Source of the DNA: Dendrophyllia cribrosa | Lineage: Eukaryota; Cnidaria; Anthozoa; Scleractinia; Dendrophylliidae | DNA: 64,000 bases | Direction: 5' to 3' | Assembly (NCBI GenBank): GCA_024195265.1 | Contig: JAJLRJ010000011.1 | Span: 19,402,927-19,466,926 of the forward strand | Shown here: positions 1 through 13,762 of the stretch, piece after piece | Layout of the letters: every line of letters starts with the position of its first letter | Position numbering within the stretch: position 1 is the first letter of the stretch | Made by a program: the position numbers and the translations under genes | Notes under the pieces: generated by a model | Database searches by the model: none | Told to the model about the DNA's origin: nothing | The model's input: the letters and a program-made list of their open reading frames with translations, nothing else

Positions 1-136
1 CACCAAAGTAACTGGTGTAGCAACGCAAGGCAGAAATGGTAACCACAGCCAATGGGTAACCAAATACAAACTGCAGTACAGTCACGACGGTGCCAATTTC
101 TATAACTACACGGATCATGGACAAAGCGGAACTAAG
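1..136 (+). CDS. PKD1L exon A: F5/8 type C domain, first part (partial)
   Basis: The frame from base 2 reads TKVTGVATQGR...QWVTKYKLQYS...FYNYT, typical of the middle of a discoidin (coagulation factor 5/8 type C) lectin-like domain: the 'GV.TQGR' turn followed by the 'Y.L.YS.DG..F' strand. The exon ends at AAG before GT at 137-138 in phase 0. Its 5' part lies outside the window. Such domains bind glycans or phospholipids on secreted or surface proteins. Confidence 0.85.
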
Positions 137-3100
137 GTGAAATAGTCTCACCCACAGAAACTTTGATAAACTGTTTTTCCAGGCGTCATTATTTGGAAAA
201 CAAATTTTCGAGATAAAAATAGTTAACTTATTCAAGAATTTGTGTCCATACAAACTGAAAAAAGAAAATATCCACGAAGTATAGGCAAACATGACAACCG
301 TTTCAATCCGTTGCCATAGGCGTCACCTTACAGTCGTGAAAAATAAATATTGCTAATTCTTGATTCTTTCACGAAAGTTGTCCTGTCTTCTTGATTCAGG
401 AGTTTGTTGGAAATACAGACCGGGACACTGTGGTTCATCACAAACTAGGCAATGCAATCACAGCACGTTACATCCGTTTTCGACCAACAGCTTGGCGCAG
501 TTACATATCAATGAGAGTGGAACTGTATGGATGTCAAGGTACTGATGATTTTTTGCTACGAATTTACTCTTATTTTTTCGTTTTAGTTTGCTGCAAAATT
601 TTCCTTCAGCTCAGTGTTTTTCAAAGAGTTAAAATAACTCTTAAAGGGGAGTTTTAAAGGGGGATTTTAAAAATCAATTCCTCGCACTGGAGTAATTTGT
701 TCGTAGTTGTTTCAATTCCAAAGTAAAGTTATTTTAACCCGGTTGGAGTTATTTTAATCCCGGATTCGGAGTTAAATTTGGAGTTAAAATGATCTCCAAA
801 AAGGGGTTATTTTGAACCTAAAATTTTAACTCTTTGGAAAATTACAGTGCACGTACACAGAAGAAGACGAAGAAAATGGAATTCTTACCCCTTCCTGAAG
901 AATGAACTGGTGCCTGTAATATTATCACTGCAGTCTATTTTTCAGTTGCCAGTTGACAAATAAAAGAAGTTGGTCTTGTATCAATTTGGCATTGAGAATA
1001 TTTATGCATCAGTCAATTCCACACGTGTCCATCCCCCCGGGCAACCCCGGGGCATTTGCTCATGTTGTGACTCCCGGGGGTGGGGCATTCGCAATGTTAT
1101 CGCGGTCCGCGGACATGGAAGAACTTTACGGAAAGGACGAGAAATTTCTGGCAGATTGGCTTGTTCGTCAAGGCCTTGGACAACTTGTCGATATTTTTAA
1201 AGGTGTTTTGTCAACTTATATACTAAAGCTGATTTTTTGAAAACGTGACCGATGAAAATTACAGCAATTCACTACAACTAGACCAAACAAGGGATTTTAT
1301 GTTGCCGATCAGCCCCAAAATCACAGAGAAGAGAGAAAAGAGGGAAAGGAAGCGAAAGCGAGAAAAACAAAAGACTAGCAACAGTCTTTTAAGACTGTTG
1401 CTAGTCTTTTTTATATTGTAGAGTTTAGAGCTTACTTCGGGCGACATTGTTTTCAAAACTCCAGCTAGATATATCGATTGTATGGCGACAATGATCAAGA
1501 AATGTGCCAAAAGGCGATTTCCAGCCAACGTCAGCGCTTCCTGTAACACTCAACATCGTTTGCTTGAGATTGTGTATAGCTTATTATTAAAATTGCTTGT
1601 ACGCCTATAAAAAGAAACAACTTCAACTACCATATGCGAGATTGGTGACGATCACCGCGAATACGTACCAGCTCATTTCGCATTCAAATAACTACATTTT
1701 TATAAACTACTGTATGTGTTTTAAAATATATGGGTTTTCAAATTTTAATGAGGCACTGATCTTCAGGGCGGAAATTGCGAGCTTTGATTATTAAAATTGT
1801 CACAGAACATGTGAATTGGCCGGTCCTGAAATACGTCCTTCTGGTCTATAAAAATACCAGCGCGTTTGCTAGTTTCAATCATTCACCTGCAAGTACAAAA
1901 ACATATTTTGAAAAAAAAAAAAATTGTTAAATAAAATAATAAAATGGCACCTTTTGTGCATTGAATTCAAACAAGTGCAGCTGTATTTCTTGAGGAAAAT
2001 CCCGGGGGTGGGGCATTTGCCGTCCTCGATGCGCCCCACCGCGTGGCATTTACACAGCTTAGGCGGGACTTAGCCTAAACGCCATTTTTTGCCACTTGAC
2101 ATGGCTTTAATGGAAATATTTCGTTCACGTTTCAAGCAATCCAAAAACTCTATGCTCAACCCATGAATCTATGTTATGGGGTGATTTTCGGGTATGTTTG
2201 GGAGGAAAAGGTTTTTCTGAAAGGATTGGTAAAATTAAGAGAAATAAGAAATATTGAAGATTTAGTGGAGTTTTAAAATAGGAATTTGTAGTTAATAATA
2301 AAAAGCTAACACCAAGATAGTCCACTAGCAACCTGAGGTGCTCTTGCGTGGGTGTCAACTGTTTGTTAATGTTCCAAAAATCGTTTTCTTTCTTCTATCC
2401 CTTCTTTAAACCTCTTAAAATATCATTCAAATTAAGGTTAAGTCCCGCCTTAAATGTCCCTCACCCCGGGAAATTTACCATTTAAGAAAAAAAAAATGCG
2501 AATGCCCGAGGGTTAGCCCTCCGGGAAGGGGGGAGGGATGGGCCCGGGTGGAATTGACTGATGCATTATGCAAACGAGGCTGGGGCCTAGCAGTTAAAGT
2601 TAAATAACGAGCAAAACAAATAAACTTCTAATATTAAAAACTATCTGAGCGTCTGTTTAAAAACAAAACTCTTCTAAAAAGCTATATTCAGTGGTGGCTC
2701 CGAATGTCTTTTGGCAGTTTTCGTTGCAGACTATAACTCTGTAATTACAAAATTAAGGTCTCGAAACGCCGATTTTCAATGTACAACTGCAACGTCCAGT
2801 CAGAAAGCTGAATAAATATTCAAGTTTTTTAGAATACCTAAAATACCTTTAAGTCTTAGACAGCACACATCCTTGTTCTTTAAATCTTCAATGAAAAAAA
2901 TTAATCGACGGACTAAGTTTTGTAGACAATCAATTTGCGGATTATTCGGATTATTCGTCAAATGTTTCCCCAAAGCATCCAACTCACTGAAAAATTCGCT
3001 CATTTTAGTACTTTAAAATGCTTTTAAAGTTCTATTTGTGTTCATGTCTGTATTTACGACTAAGAATGATGAAAACTGAAAATAAACAACGGTATTGTAT

Positions 3101-6100
3101 AACACAATCTGAATTTGCTCAACAGCCTAATTTGCATAAATTACGTATGACATACTTGCAAAAGCACCAAAAGTTCGAAGTCGCTTATGCAAAAGGGGGG
3201 CAAAAAGCGCAAGGAATTTTTAGATTTCTATGCTTCCTAACATCTCTTTAGTATAATTTACTAAGAATTTAGAGTAGTTCTGTCTGGACTTGCGAATTGA
3301 ATAAATGCCAGCAAAGAAATGGTACTTTCGCATGTTTTCAAAATGGGCCCAAACGGGTGCTAATATATTAATTTTTTTAAACCTGTAGACCAAAGCATAT
3401 CAAAATTTACATGGATTCACACCATTAATTGACCATTTAACTTAAAAGTAATAACAGTTTTTTCTTGCATTTGGTGGTTTTTGAGCAACGAGTTTGTTAA
3501 CTTATGCAATTTTCGATAGTTGCCACATGCAAATTATTAAAGGCCTTTTGTCGCTTTGAGTGTTTTGAGCTCAAAAAAATATAAATAAATCAAAGTCGTT
3601 TCATTTACTTATGACACAAGAAAGTTTACTGGGCAAGGTTTAAGGGGAAACGTTTTCCCGAACCGAAATACAATGGACCGCTTTTAAAGACACTGCCTCT
3701 TTTAGTCTTCTCAGCACACTGAAAGATATCTCTATATCTCTGACAGAGTGGTTGCAATTTTTATAATCCTTGGATCATACGTTGATAAATTGCATTTTCT
3801 TTTTATTAGAAACGTGAAAAAATTTCAGGAAATTATTTTTTCCTGGTACATTTTTAAAATGGACAGGTTGGCTGAAAAATTCCTATAGGCTCGCTACGCA
3901 CCTGTACAGACTCTCTCCTCATTAATCCAAAAGCTATTTTTCTGTTTTGATCGGTCAATTCAAAGGAGAGAGTTTTGAGATGGAGGTGGATGGGGGTTAA
4001 CTGAGAGGACGAGGTTTATTTGTGTAAATACAGATCATAATATATTATGTTACATATGATCTTCTCATAGTTACTCTGACGTCGTCACAATCAGCATCAA
4101 TGGCAGCTGAACGTGTTTCCACACAGCTGAAAACGACAACGAGTACTGAATCAACATCGGCTAAAGATAAAGAATTACCTGCTGTAACAACACTGCTAAC
4201 CCCCAAAACAGTAGCAGCAACAACAACATTGAGCAGTGCTGGATTGATGACGCCAACATTAACAAGTACGTTAATTGATAACAGCGCCTTAACAAGAAGT
4301 ATAATGACAACAGCGCGAACAAACATAAGGGCGACGTCAACAGTAACATTAGCATCTTACCTTTTTTTTTTTTTTCCAGCGACACCATTTTCAACAACTA
4401 CAGAACTACTTACAACCATACCAGGTAAGAATAGTTATTATTGTCGCCAAGTAATTGTGTGAGTGTCTGGTAGATATTTTGACCTATCTTGGAACGTTTG
4501 GGCCGATATTGGTACCCAGTACTCACTATCATTGATATTTGGAAATATCGCAACTTGCACGAAATAAAAGTCCTTTTGATAACCCTTCAGATGTGGCTTC
4601 AGATGTGACTTCAGATGTGGCCGCTTGTCCTAAAAATGTTTCGCAAATCCTAGGTTTTTTATATTTCGCATCAACTCCGAGTCCCTCAATACTCTGACAA
4701 ATTTATGCATAGCATTGTACTGTAATACGTTATGCTATATTTTGCCGTTCTAGAATGTATTGTTAAACTATTGTTATGGTCATATAATACAGTACAATGC
4801 TATGCATAAATTTGTCTGAGTATTGGACAACCCTCGTTAATTCAATCTTGTCGGGGATCATTTTTAACTCGTGAATACGCGAAGCGTTGAACGAGTTATA
4901 GCAGACGGTGAAAATTATGCAAGTTTTCCTTCCTTCCTTCCTTCCTTCCTTCCTTCCTTCCTTCCTTCCTTCCTTCCTTCCTTCCTTCCTTCCTTCCTTC
5001 CTTCCTTCCTTCCTTCCTTCCTTCCTTCCTTCCTTCCTTCCTTCCTTCCTTCCTTCCTTCCTTCCTTCCTTCCTTCCTTCCTTCTATCGGTTGTAAACAT
5101 TTCTTGGTAATTGATATGAATGGCCTTCTTAACATTACACTTGAAAAGATGTGCTAGGGAAAATCCATCTCATTGTGTTCTTTTTGTTTGGCAAACAAGC
5201 CAACTTTTTAAATTTTGTGTTTGACTCCAGAATCGCTACCGCGACAAAACAGTTTAGAGAAGCCCGCACCCAAGTTAACAAGGTGCAACAAACGTTAACA
5301 TAAATGCATGCAAAATTAAGTTTTAGAAATGGCGTGTAAAAATGATGACTTGGGATAGGAATCGAACCATTAACCAATCAAAAGGATTCGAACGATTTTA
5401 CCAAGCTTGTTTGTTTGTCAATGTTCAAATAAGTTTAAGCTTATTGGCAGAAAAATGTAGGATGAAAAGTTGTTAAAAGTACATAAGTTAACCATTCTAA
5501 TGTGTTTCGATACAGTTTTGGGGAGACAATATCCACGTTTTTCAATCGGTGTTTAAGCGATCTTCCACGCGTCCGATCAATGTGAATTTTTCACCACTAA
5601 CTATTTTTGAATATATGTTTTAGGAAGATGTATTTTCTGGTAAAATCGATATTACCATGGCGACGATAATCACTGAAAGTAAAATTTTGCGCCTTTGAGA
5701 TATCGCATTGAAAATCCGACATCAACATCTTAAATCAAAGACTCCGATGAGCCAACTCGTGAACACGAGACGCTTTAAATGAAAGATTCTTCACCAAATT
5801 TGCAGAGGTTATGAGTACGACCCGAGTGCAGTACTTGGATATTTTGTGAATAGAAAAAAAAGTTCCGTAAAGGAGTATTAAAGGATTTTGCGTTACAAAT
5901 TCACAGTTGTTAGGTTATCGGCTACTGATTTGAAGTCATTGCGCACAAGATTCCTCCGTGGTTAAAACGTTTCAATGTATACTCTTTAAGTTGATGCAAA
6001 TTTATTTGTTTTCTTTTGCATTTAAAATGTATACTGTAAAAACGTCTTTGAAATGCAATGAGGGTATTAATTGCTCAAAATAATCCTAAAACGAGACTTC

Positions 6101-8000
6101 AGGATGAGAATCTGGAAAGTAATAGGGAGAGTAATAACTTGCCTTTTGGAGTACACAAAAATGGTATAATAATGTTCGCATACGAATACAGATACTAAGG
6201 GGCCGATTGCACGGCGAATTTCAGCCCGGGTTAGGCGGGCTGAGATTTCAGCCCGGTTTCTTGAACAAATCTTCTTAAAATGGCGTTTGCGATTACATGA
6301 AGAAAGGTTCTGACCGGGCTGAAACCGGGCTGGAAATTTCAGCCTGGACAAACGGGCTAAAAAACCTCATGTAATCAGAATGAAATTTCAGACCGGGCTG
6401 AAAAGCGAGGTCACCTGGGTACAAAAGTGCACTTGGGCATGCGCAATGATTTGTTTTCAATGAAATAAAATGGCGGCGTGGGCTGTCAGCCCGGGCTGAA
6501 ATTCGTCATGTAATCGCAACAAAATTCCAGCCCGCCCACCGGGCTGAAATTCGCGTGCAATGGGCCCCTAATAGTGCACAGCAGCGGATTACAACGAAAT
6601 GTATTTAGTTCGGGGCACATTGCACATTGATTTGAAATCATTAGCCGATCATGAACCGTAACATACATGAATTTGTAACGCGAACATTTCGGCCGGTTAG
6701 TACGTCGTCATCTTTAAATTTAAAGGCGTTCCAGTGAAGAAATGTCAATGAAACTTTGAGATAATATTTTTCACATCGGTAAGCATGCGTGGTGAACGTT
6801 TTAAAAATATCCATCGAGCTATTTCTCAGATGTGTGCAAAAGCGATTGAAATCGAAAATTACACAAAAATTGCACATATGGAGCGATGTTAGGGAAAATG
6901 GTAGTTCTCAAGAGAGCAAAAGAGAAAGTAAAAAAAATAAACATACCATCAAGCTATATTTTGACACTACCTTGAAGTAATGTAACAAACCAGTGTCAAT
7001 CTTTCGGTCCATTTACAAAGAGTAAGGTTTAAAAGGTTACCATTTCCATGCGATATCGTGCCAGCAAACATGTGTTCAGGGGTATGACTTAGATTATTTT
7101 CCAATTCCAACAACGATAAGACTGCTGCTACAAGGTAAGATATTCCTACTGGTGGGGGGGGGGAGAGAGTTCTACTTGACCTGTCCCGACCTATCTTGAA
7201 ACGTTTGGGCCCATATTGGTACCCAGTACTCAATATCATTGATATTTGGGAATGGTTGCTTAATATGGAAAGGTGGGTCCTTTAGAAGTTCACGAAAATA
7301 AAACGAGAATTTCTATTCTTTAATTCCAGCAATCACTCCAATGGCGAGTTCCTCTCATGTGCCATCTACTGCTTCATATCCCGGTAAGAAGGCAATTCCT
7401 GTTTTCTTTTTATTGTTTGAAGGAATAAGGGAGGATCGACCAGAAATCGGCCGTAGCTTTAAAATCTACACATGCGCAGGCACATAAACTGGACTAAGGT
7501 TTTCACCCACAAATCGGGCACAGTGAAACCATAGTTAATAGAACAAACTGGTTATGAAGCTCAACAGATTTCAAAAAGAGTGTACAAAGCTGCTTTGTTT
7601 TATGTTGAACGAACCGTGACCGTGCACATTGTTATGTTTAACGTGTGAGCCCAAGGGTGCGTTCCTTTGGGATGATCCGGATCCGGATCACTGATCCAAG
7701 ATCATACGGATCATGCTGCATCAAAGGAACCGATGAATCCTTGTCCAGAGTGGATTCGTCGGTTCCTTTGATGCTTCATGATCCGAGTGATCTTGGATCA
7801 GTGATCCGGATCCGGATCATCCCAAAGGAACGCACCCCAAATGTTTCTACTGGTCAGTTTCTCACATGCATTTCAATACGAACAAAAGAAATGGAGAACA
7901 AAAACATATAACAAAGGACTGACTGAGCTTCATAACCAGTTTATTCTATTAACTATGGTGAAACAGAAACGCCACAGTTTTGTTGAAAAGCATGCAGTAG

Positions 8001-8032
<32 letters not shown>

Positions 8033-11000
8033 CATACATACATACATGCATACATACATGCATACATACATACATACATACATACATACATACTTTATTG
8101 TCTCCCCTCCAAAGGGGCTTTTCAGGAACAATCAATAAAAATTACTTATTACAATACTTAACCTATTACTAATTACAATGCTTAACTTATTTATTACAAA
8201 TTATAATACTTAACTTAACTTATTACTTATTACAATACGTAAGCTAGGGAGCATTTACAAAATTGTCTAAAAGTTTGTTCTTTAAAAGACGTTTAAAAAC
8301 TTGAACAGACTGCAGGCTTGATTTTAAGAAAGACTCTAAACTGTTCCAGAGTCTAATAGTTTTATAAAGGGGTGAAGAAGGTGAAAACTTGCGTTTGAAT
8401 TTGTGTAGTTTACTGCTTTGCAATTCCCTAAAGATCTATTACCCTCTTATGATTTAAGGACAACTTATTTGAGTAACTTTTTACATTTAGAGAATTTTGG
8501 CATTCTCATCAGAAACAAAGAGTTGTACACCTGAGGCTTGTTTTGTCATGAAATCCTCGCCCAATACAAGAAACAGCTGCAGTTTATAGAATGCAAACAA
8601 TGTTCAAATATCCCTTCTAGGGTTGGTGCCCCCGTTTCCACCTGATCTGTACTCCACCCAGGTAGGGCACTCCCCTCCTGGTTCCGTCCCTCTGGAGACA
8701 GGTCCGGACCATTCATTTCAGGGTGTCTAGTCGATCCCCCGCTACTACTTGATCTGTTCTTCGCCCAGGCGAGCGCTCTCTTCCTCGTCCCGTGCATCGC
8801 TAGCTATAGCCATGCTTACCTTCCACCCAATCATAGTCTTTGCTATGAAGATATAGCACATTATTAAATATCTTCTTATTGGCATCAATAATTAGAGGGA
8901 ATCTCACAAGATCAGCTCTACAGACAACATTAGACATCTTATTGCAGACTTTTAAATAACTTTTGCAAAATTGCAATCCCAAGAAAAACTCAGATTTACG
9001 TAAGTATTCCAAATCTTTACTAAGAGAACATTTGGCAAAACATCTTAAAAGGAATATAAACGATAAAAGCATGACGTTTCGACAATTACATTTCGTCATT
9101 TTCAAAGTGTGGGCTGAGATGAGTTAAAACAGCCGTCGTTTTACTTTGCTGAAGGCTAAGATCGGCCTTGAATGCTAAAATATAAGATCTTTGCCCGAAG
9201 CTAAGAACGCGGATGCCAGGATCTCCAAATCTCGTGGATCACCTTTAGGATTAAACGTGTTGATCAGTTCAAAATAATTTGTAAAACGCTTTATGTTAAG
9301 GGATCAGATGAGTGGCAGCCCGGGGCGAGAGGCCGCGCAGTTAAGTGAGTGTCCACCAGAAAACCAGGCAGGACCAGGCAGGAGGTGATAATACTCAAAT
9401 CACCGCTTTCGCTCAAACTTGGCACAAAGGTTGAGGGTCATGAGTAGATTACATGTACCAAAATATAAGGTCAATTTTTTTTTATTCTCTCTGATGGCTG
9501 TTTGGCACAAATTTATGCATATTAATTAGCTAAATTTAGCCGAGTAGTAAGACAACAAAAATAGCAGCCTGGTAATAAAAACTACTAAACCGTATTCTAT
9601 ATTGATCAGTCTTGCAGCAAAATGTGTTATTGGAATCGGTTGCTTTGATTTGCTGCTTTCCCAATACCGAAAGTGAAGAGCATGTTTGGTCATTTTCAGT
9701 GATGCGTAGTTGAACATTTGCTGTCTTTTTCTTGCAATTTCATTAAAATTAAACCACTTTTTTTAATTACCGAATTTTGATGAAATCGCCAGAAAACGTT
9801 GAGTGAGGTGCAAAAATTCCTTCATACTAAAAAGCTTTTTAGTTGCCCAAAAATTTTATTACATTTTTCGAAAGCATAAAGATACTTCTTACTTCTGGTA
9901 TTAAAACTACGTTGTTAGCTTGTTGCCCATTGGAGATATTAAGATCAAAAATGACCTAACCCTAACCCTAACCCTAATCTTCTTTGGAACTTTTCCCCCT
10001 TTTACCCCCTTTTGCACTCGCCATCTTTTTTCTGTTATGGTGCAACAAAGCACCACGGGAAGATACCATCTGAATTAATGATATCCATAATTTTAAGCTG
10101 TTCTTTGCAAGTAATGCTATTCATTATTCTTACGGAAAAACCGTGTTGGTACGTACGTCGCACAGGGCTAGCTCGCGGGCGCGTATGACGTCGCAAAACA
10201 TGCGCGTATGACGTCACGCAACATCCGGGATCGTAGCAATTTTGAAACCAAAGCGAGGCTTTGTTTTTCGCGTGGCTACACGGCCGATGTTACGTCAGCT
10301 ATAGTAAACACTGTTGTGTTTAGTGGAGAAGACGGTTTGCAAAATCGTTTTTCCCTGCATTTCTTCGCGGTTTGCTACTCAAGACAGATTTCACATTTCT
10401 CAAACAGTGGTCAAGACCACATTTGAGGCTGCGTAACTCTGCAAGTCAAACGTTGTTGGAGGAATACAGAGCTAAGTGCTTATTTTTAAACCTGATTTCG
10501 TCTTGGGATAATTGAAGCTAGTAGATCGTCAAAGCATTTGTTTTGTATTAACACATTTAAAATATTCAAAATAGAAAGAGAAAGCTTTAAAGAATACTTA
10601 GAAAAAGAAGAGCTTTAAGCAATGAAATCTTGCTTCGAGGAACTTCAGAATCCGCGAAGAAGCGGAGTTTTAAAGAATTTTCAAGCAGCCGAGGGACTTA
10701 CCGGTGAAAGAAATTATAATTTTCTATGCGACATCATGTTGACATCAACTTGTGATTGACTTTCCCTTTGTGTTCTCGTTAGTTTTGGAGAAATATAAAA
10801 CGTGTTCAAATTCAATCGGATTGACATCTTGAATTTCGCCATGTGCTCAGCCAGACAGCTCCTCGATGCGCTAATGGTACGATTTTTGCTTTTAAACATA
10901 AACTATAACGGATATTTGAAAAAAAAATTCAAAAGAAGATTTTGTTGTCTATTTTTATGTGTTTATTTATTCATTACATAGGTTGAAAAGTAATTTTACG

Positions 11001-13725
11001 TAAACAAAAAGTTCACTCACGTCGCCCGGGGCAATTTTCGATACGCGACAGGTTTATTTTAATCGGAAATTAGTCATACTAGTTATTCTAGACCGAAAAA
11101 AAGTTTTTTTTTTTGTGAGCTTTTGTACAGTCTAAATGAACTGTGCAGACGGTCGCGTAATACTGTGTTTTTGAGAATTGCTAAAATTGAAAAATAGCCC
11201 GGTCGTCAATCTTAATTCTAATTTTTCTTGTGCTTCCGACCTTTCACTTAAGTTAAGCTTATCATCATCGTGTCTGTTCAGAGAGCTCTGCTGTTAGGCT
11301 AAGCCTATCTATATGTAATAATGCTTGCCTGTGCCTTTCTATTGTAAACATGGTAAATATCCGTACATATCTGTCACTCAGATTTTGTCTATTACTTTGA
11401 ATACGATAATCATCGGATGATCCTGATTCATTGAGGGAAATTAAATTCATTATCATCACTTTCTTACTTTCTACACAAGGCCGGTTGAAGTGCCATAGGC
11501 GCGAGTTTGTTAGGGGTCCGGGGGCAATTTTTGATTTATTGTATCCTCTAAAACGCCATTTCCTGCATTCCTGAGACTCGAAAAGTGTTTGTGAAGTCGA
11601 TATAAATTCTGAAGTTTACCTTTATTCTCAAAAAGAAAACCAAAATGTTCTTTATTCCAGTAATCTCTATAACACAAATACATCAAATATTTCAAACGGA
11701 AGAGCCTTGATTCGCATCAAAAAGCTCATAAAACTGTCGCCGTTTTACCAAAGTGAGATATAATAATAATAATAATAATAAAAATATTATTAACGTGTCA
11801 ATAAAATATCTAGCAGAGGGGAAAACTCTCTGCTAATAGGGGACACCTAACTCCTGATCGGAACTACTAAGGGAACTACTAAGGGATAAAATGGCAACCT
11901 TTTCTGTTGCCGTTTGAGAAAGTGAAACTATTGGCCAGCCTTAAAAAGGAGTTCCATCCTGCTGCTTCCAGACGCTGCAAATCGTCAACGTTGTCCTCAG
12001 AATTCAAAGACAAATAATATTTATGAATGTGCATTAGCTCAAGTCCACTGAGGCGATCTTCTTTCATTGTTGACCTCAAGTCAAGGTCTTCTCCTTCCCG
12101 TTTCCTCTCTCGTTCCAGGGGACAGGAAGGAGAAGACCATGGGAGCAGTAGGTAGGTAGTCGGTACTAGTTCTATGCCAATGAGACCCGAATAAATCACA
12201 AACATTGCTGCCACTGTTAAAAAATAACAATTTACCCGATAGGCCCAAATTTTTTTTCAATCTACAGACACATCATTGTAGCTTGCTTAGCTATATCTCA
12301 GATCTAGATTAATTCTTATTTTAACAGTAAACAACGGGTTATTTTACACAAATAATCGGCTTCCGAGCGAAACGCAAAAATAGCTCAACTTTAAGGAGAA
12401 ATTGTAAAAAATGTGGCACCTGATTGAAAGTCATTCTATATATACGAAGAAACAATAAATGATCCTAAATCCTAGGTAAGAATAATATTTCTGTGCACTC
12501 CACGTTTCCAAGATTCACAACCGTTTGAATTTCACGAAAGTTCGAAAATAGGCCAATAAACAAAGTTAACTCTTGCCTTAATTTAGCAGAATGCTCGGGC
12601 GAGTTCACTTTCTAGAAACTCTCTCTTTGCTTCAAGTTGAGAGTTTTGGCCGCTTAAGTCATCCTTAAATCCTGAGTATCAAAGCAGTGCGATTTTCATC
12701 CAGCGCTAAGATTCAATCGAAGTTTTACCTTGTTGTATTAACGGACCAAAACGGCCATATTCATTCCTAGCGAGCGTGACGGGCGCGTAACAAGCTTTGG
12801 TTGGATTTGATTGGCCAGTATAAGGCACACAACGTATGTCACGAATCCATGACGCTCCCTACGTTCTTCTATGTGGATAGAGTTTTCAGTTACATATTTC
12901 TTCTTTGGTCCATGACGTACTACGATAACCTTTCAAAACACTTTTTCCTCCATAGCACCTAATCCATGCCGGAGCTACACGATTCTCAATACTTATGACC
13001 GTAGTGTGGGAAACGTTGGTCAAAATCCGTTACGTTGTGACCAGAAAGATTTCACCAAAGGCTGGTATCGCTTCACTGGTGCAGCTGGTAACGCAATGCC
13101 AACTAAATGTGTGCCAATGAATCACTGCGGTACGGAAGCTCCAGGTTGGCTTAATGGCTTACACCCGACAGTCCAGGAAGGCATAGCAACTCGTAAAGTT
13201 TGTTTTCACTGGTCAAGGAGCTGCTGTAATTGGAACCAAAATATCAGGATCAAAAACTGCGGTGCCTATTTCGTGTATGAATTAGATAAGACTCCCGTGT
13301 GTTCGTTGCGTTACTGCGGCAACAACCCAGGTCAGTATTAGGTTCTGTCTCATCAGCTGTCTCAATTCTGATAAGTAATTTAACTAGCTGTCGTAATGGT
13401 CATCATTCTCTAGATGACGCGAAACTGCTATTCTAAATTTGAACAGTAAAAGAATTAACTTCCTCTAAATATAAAATTAGCAACGAGCTAGGGTATCTTG
13501 AACCGTGTTTAGTTTACTATAACAATACATAGTTAGAACTTAAGAGATTGTCTCTATAAAAACCGACTGATGATTTTGGTTCGAAAAATACATTTCTCTG
13601 ATATGGGGTAAACTGCTAGCTGTCCTTTTTATCTCGTTAATGCGCATGCGCATAAACGAGATTTAGGAATGAATACAAAAAGGACAAAAGTTGTTAACAA
13701 AAGGCCATTGTTAACTTTTGTCCGG

Positions 13726-13762
<37 letters not shown>

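Larger units (their letters stand above)
3095..6790 (+). repeat. Segmental duplication copy 1 (partner 40085-42792)
   Basis: Blocks around 3100-3300, 3530-3600, 5086-5280, 5460-6060 and 6570-6780 match 40085-42792 in the same order and orientation with scattered substitutions and many indels. Examples are the ACACAATCTGAATTTGCTCA block (3104; 40091), the CGGTTGTAAACATTTCTTGG block and the final GAGATAATATTTTTCACATC block. Copy 1 includes exon C; copy 2 has no such exon. Differences between the copies are mostly transposon insertions. Confidence 0.8.

Noticed and set aside
4343..4379. A 37-nt intron inside exon C
   Set aside because: Too short, and its donor is in phase 0 whereas the acceptor needs phase 1.
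4871..5135. Poly-PSFL and poly-KEGR ORFs
   Set aside because: Artefact of the CCTT microsatellite.
7841..8161. ORFs rich in HTYI or MYVC
   Set aside because: Artefact of the CATA microsatellite.
9955..9977. Chromosome end
   Set aside because: Only about four telomere units and embedded in an intron of a continuing gene.
10208..10426. Promoter with CRE and a 72-codon ORF
   Set aside because: Only one CRE-type octamer and a CpG-richer patch; no other promoter or gene evidence.
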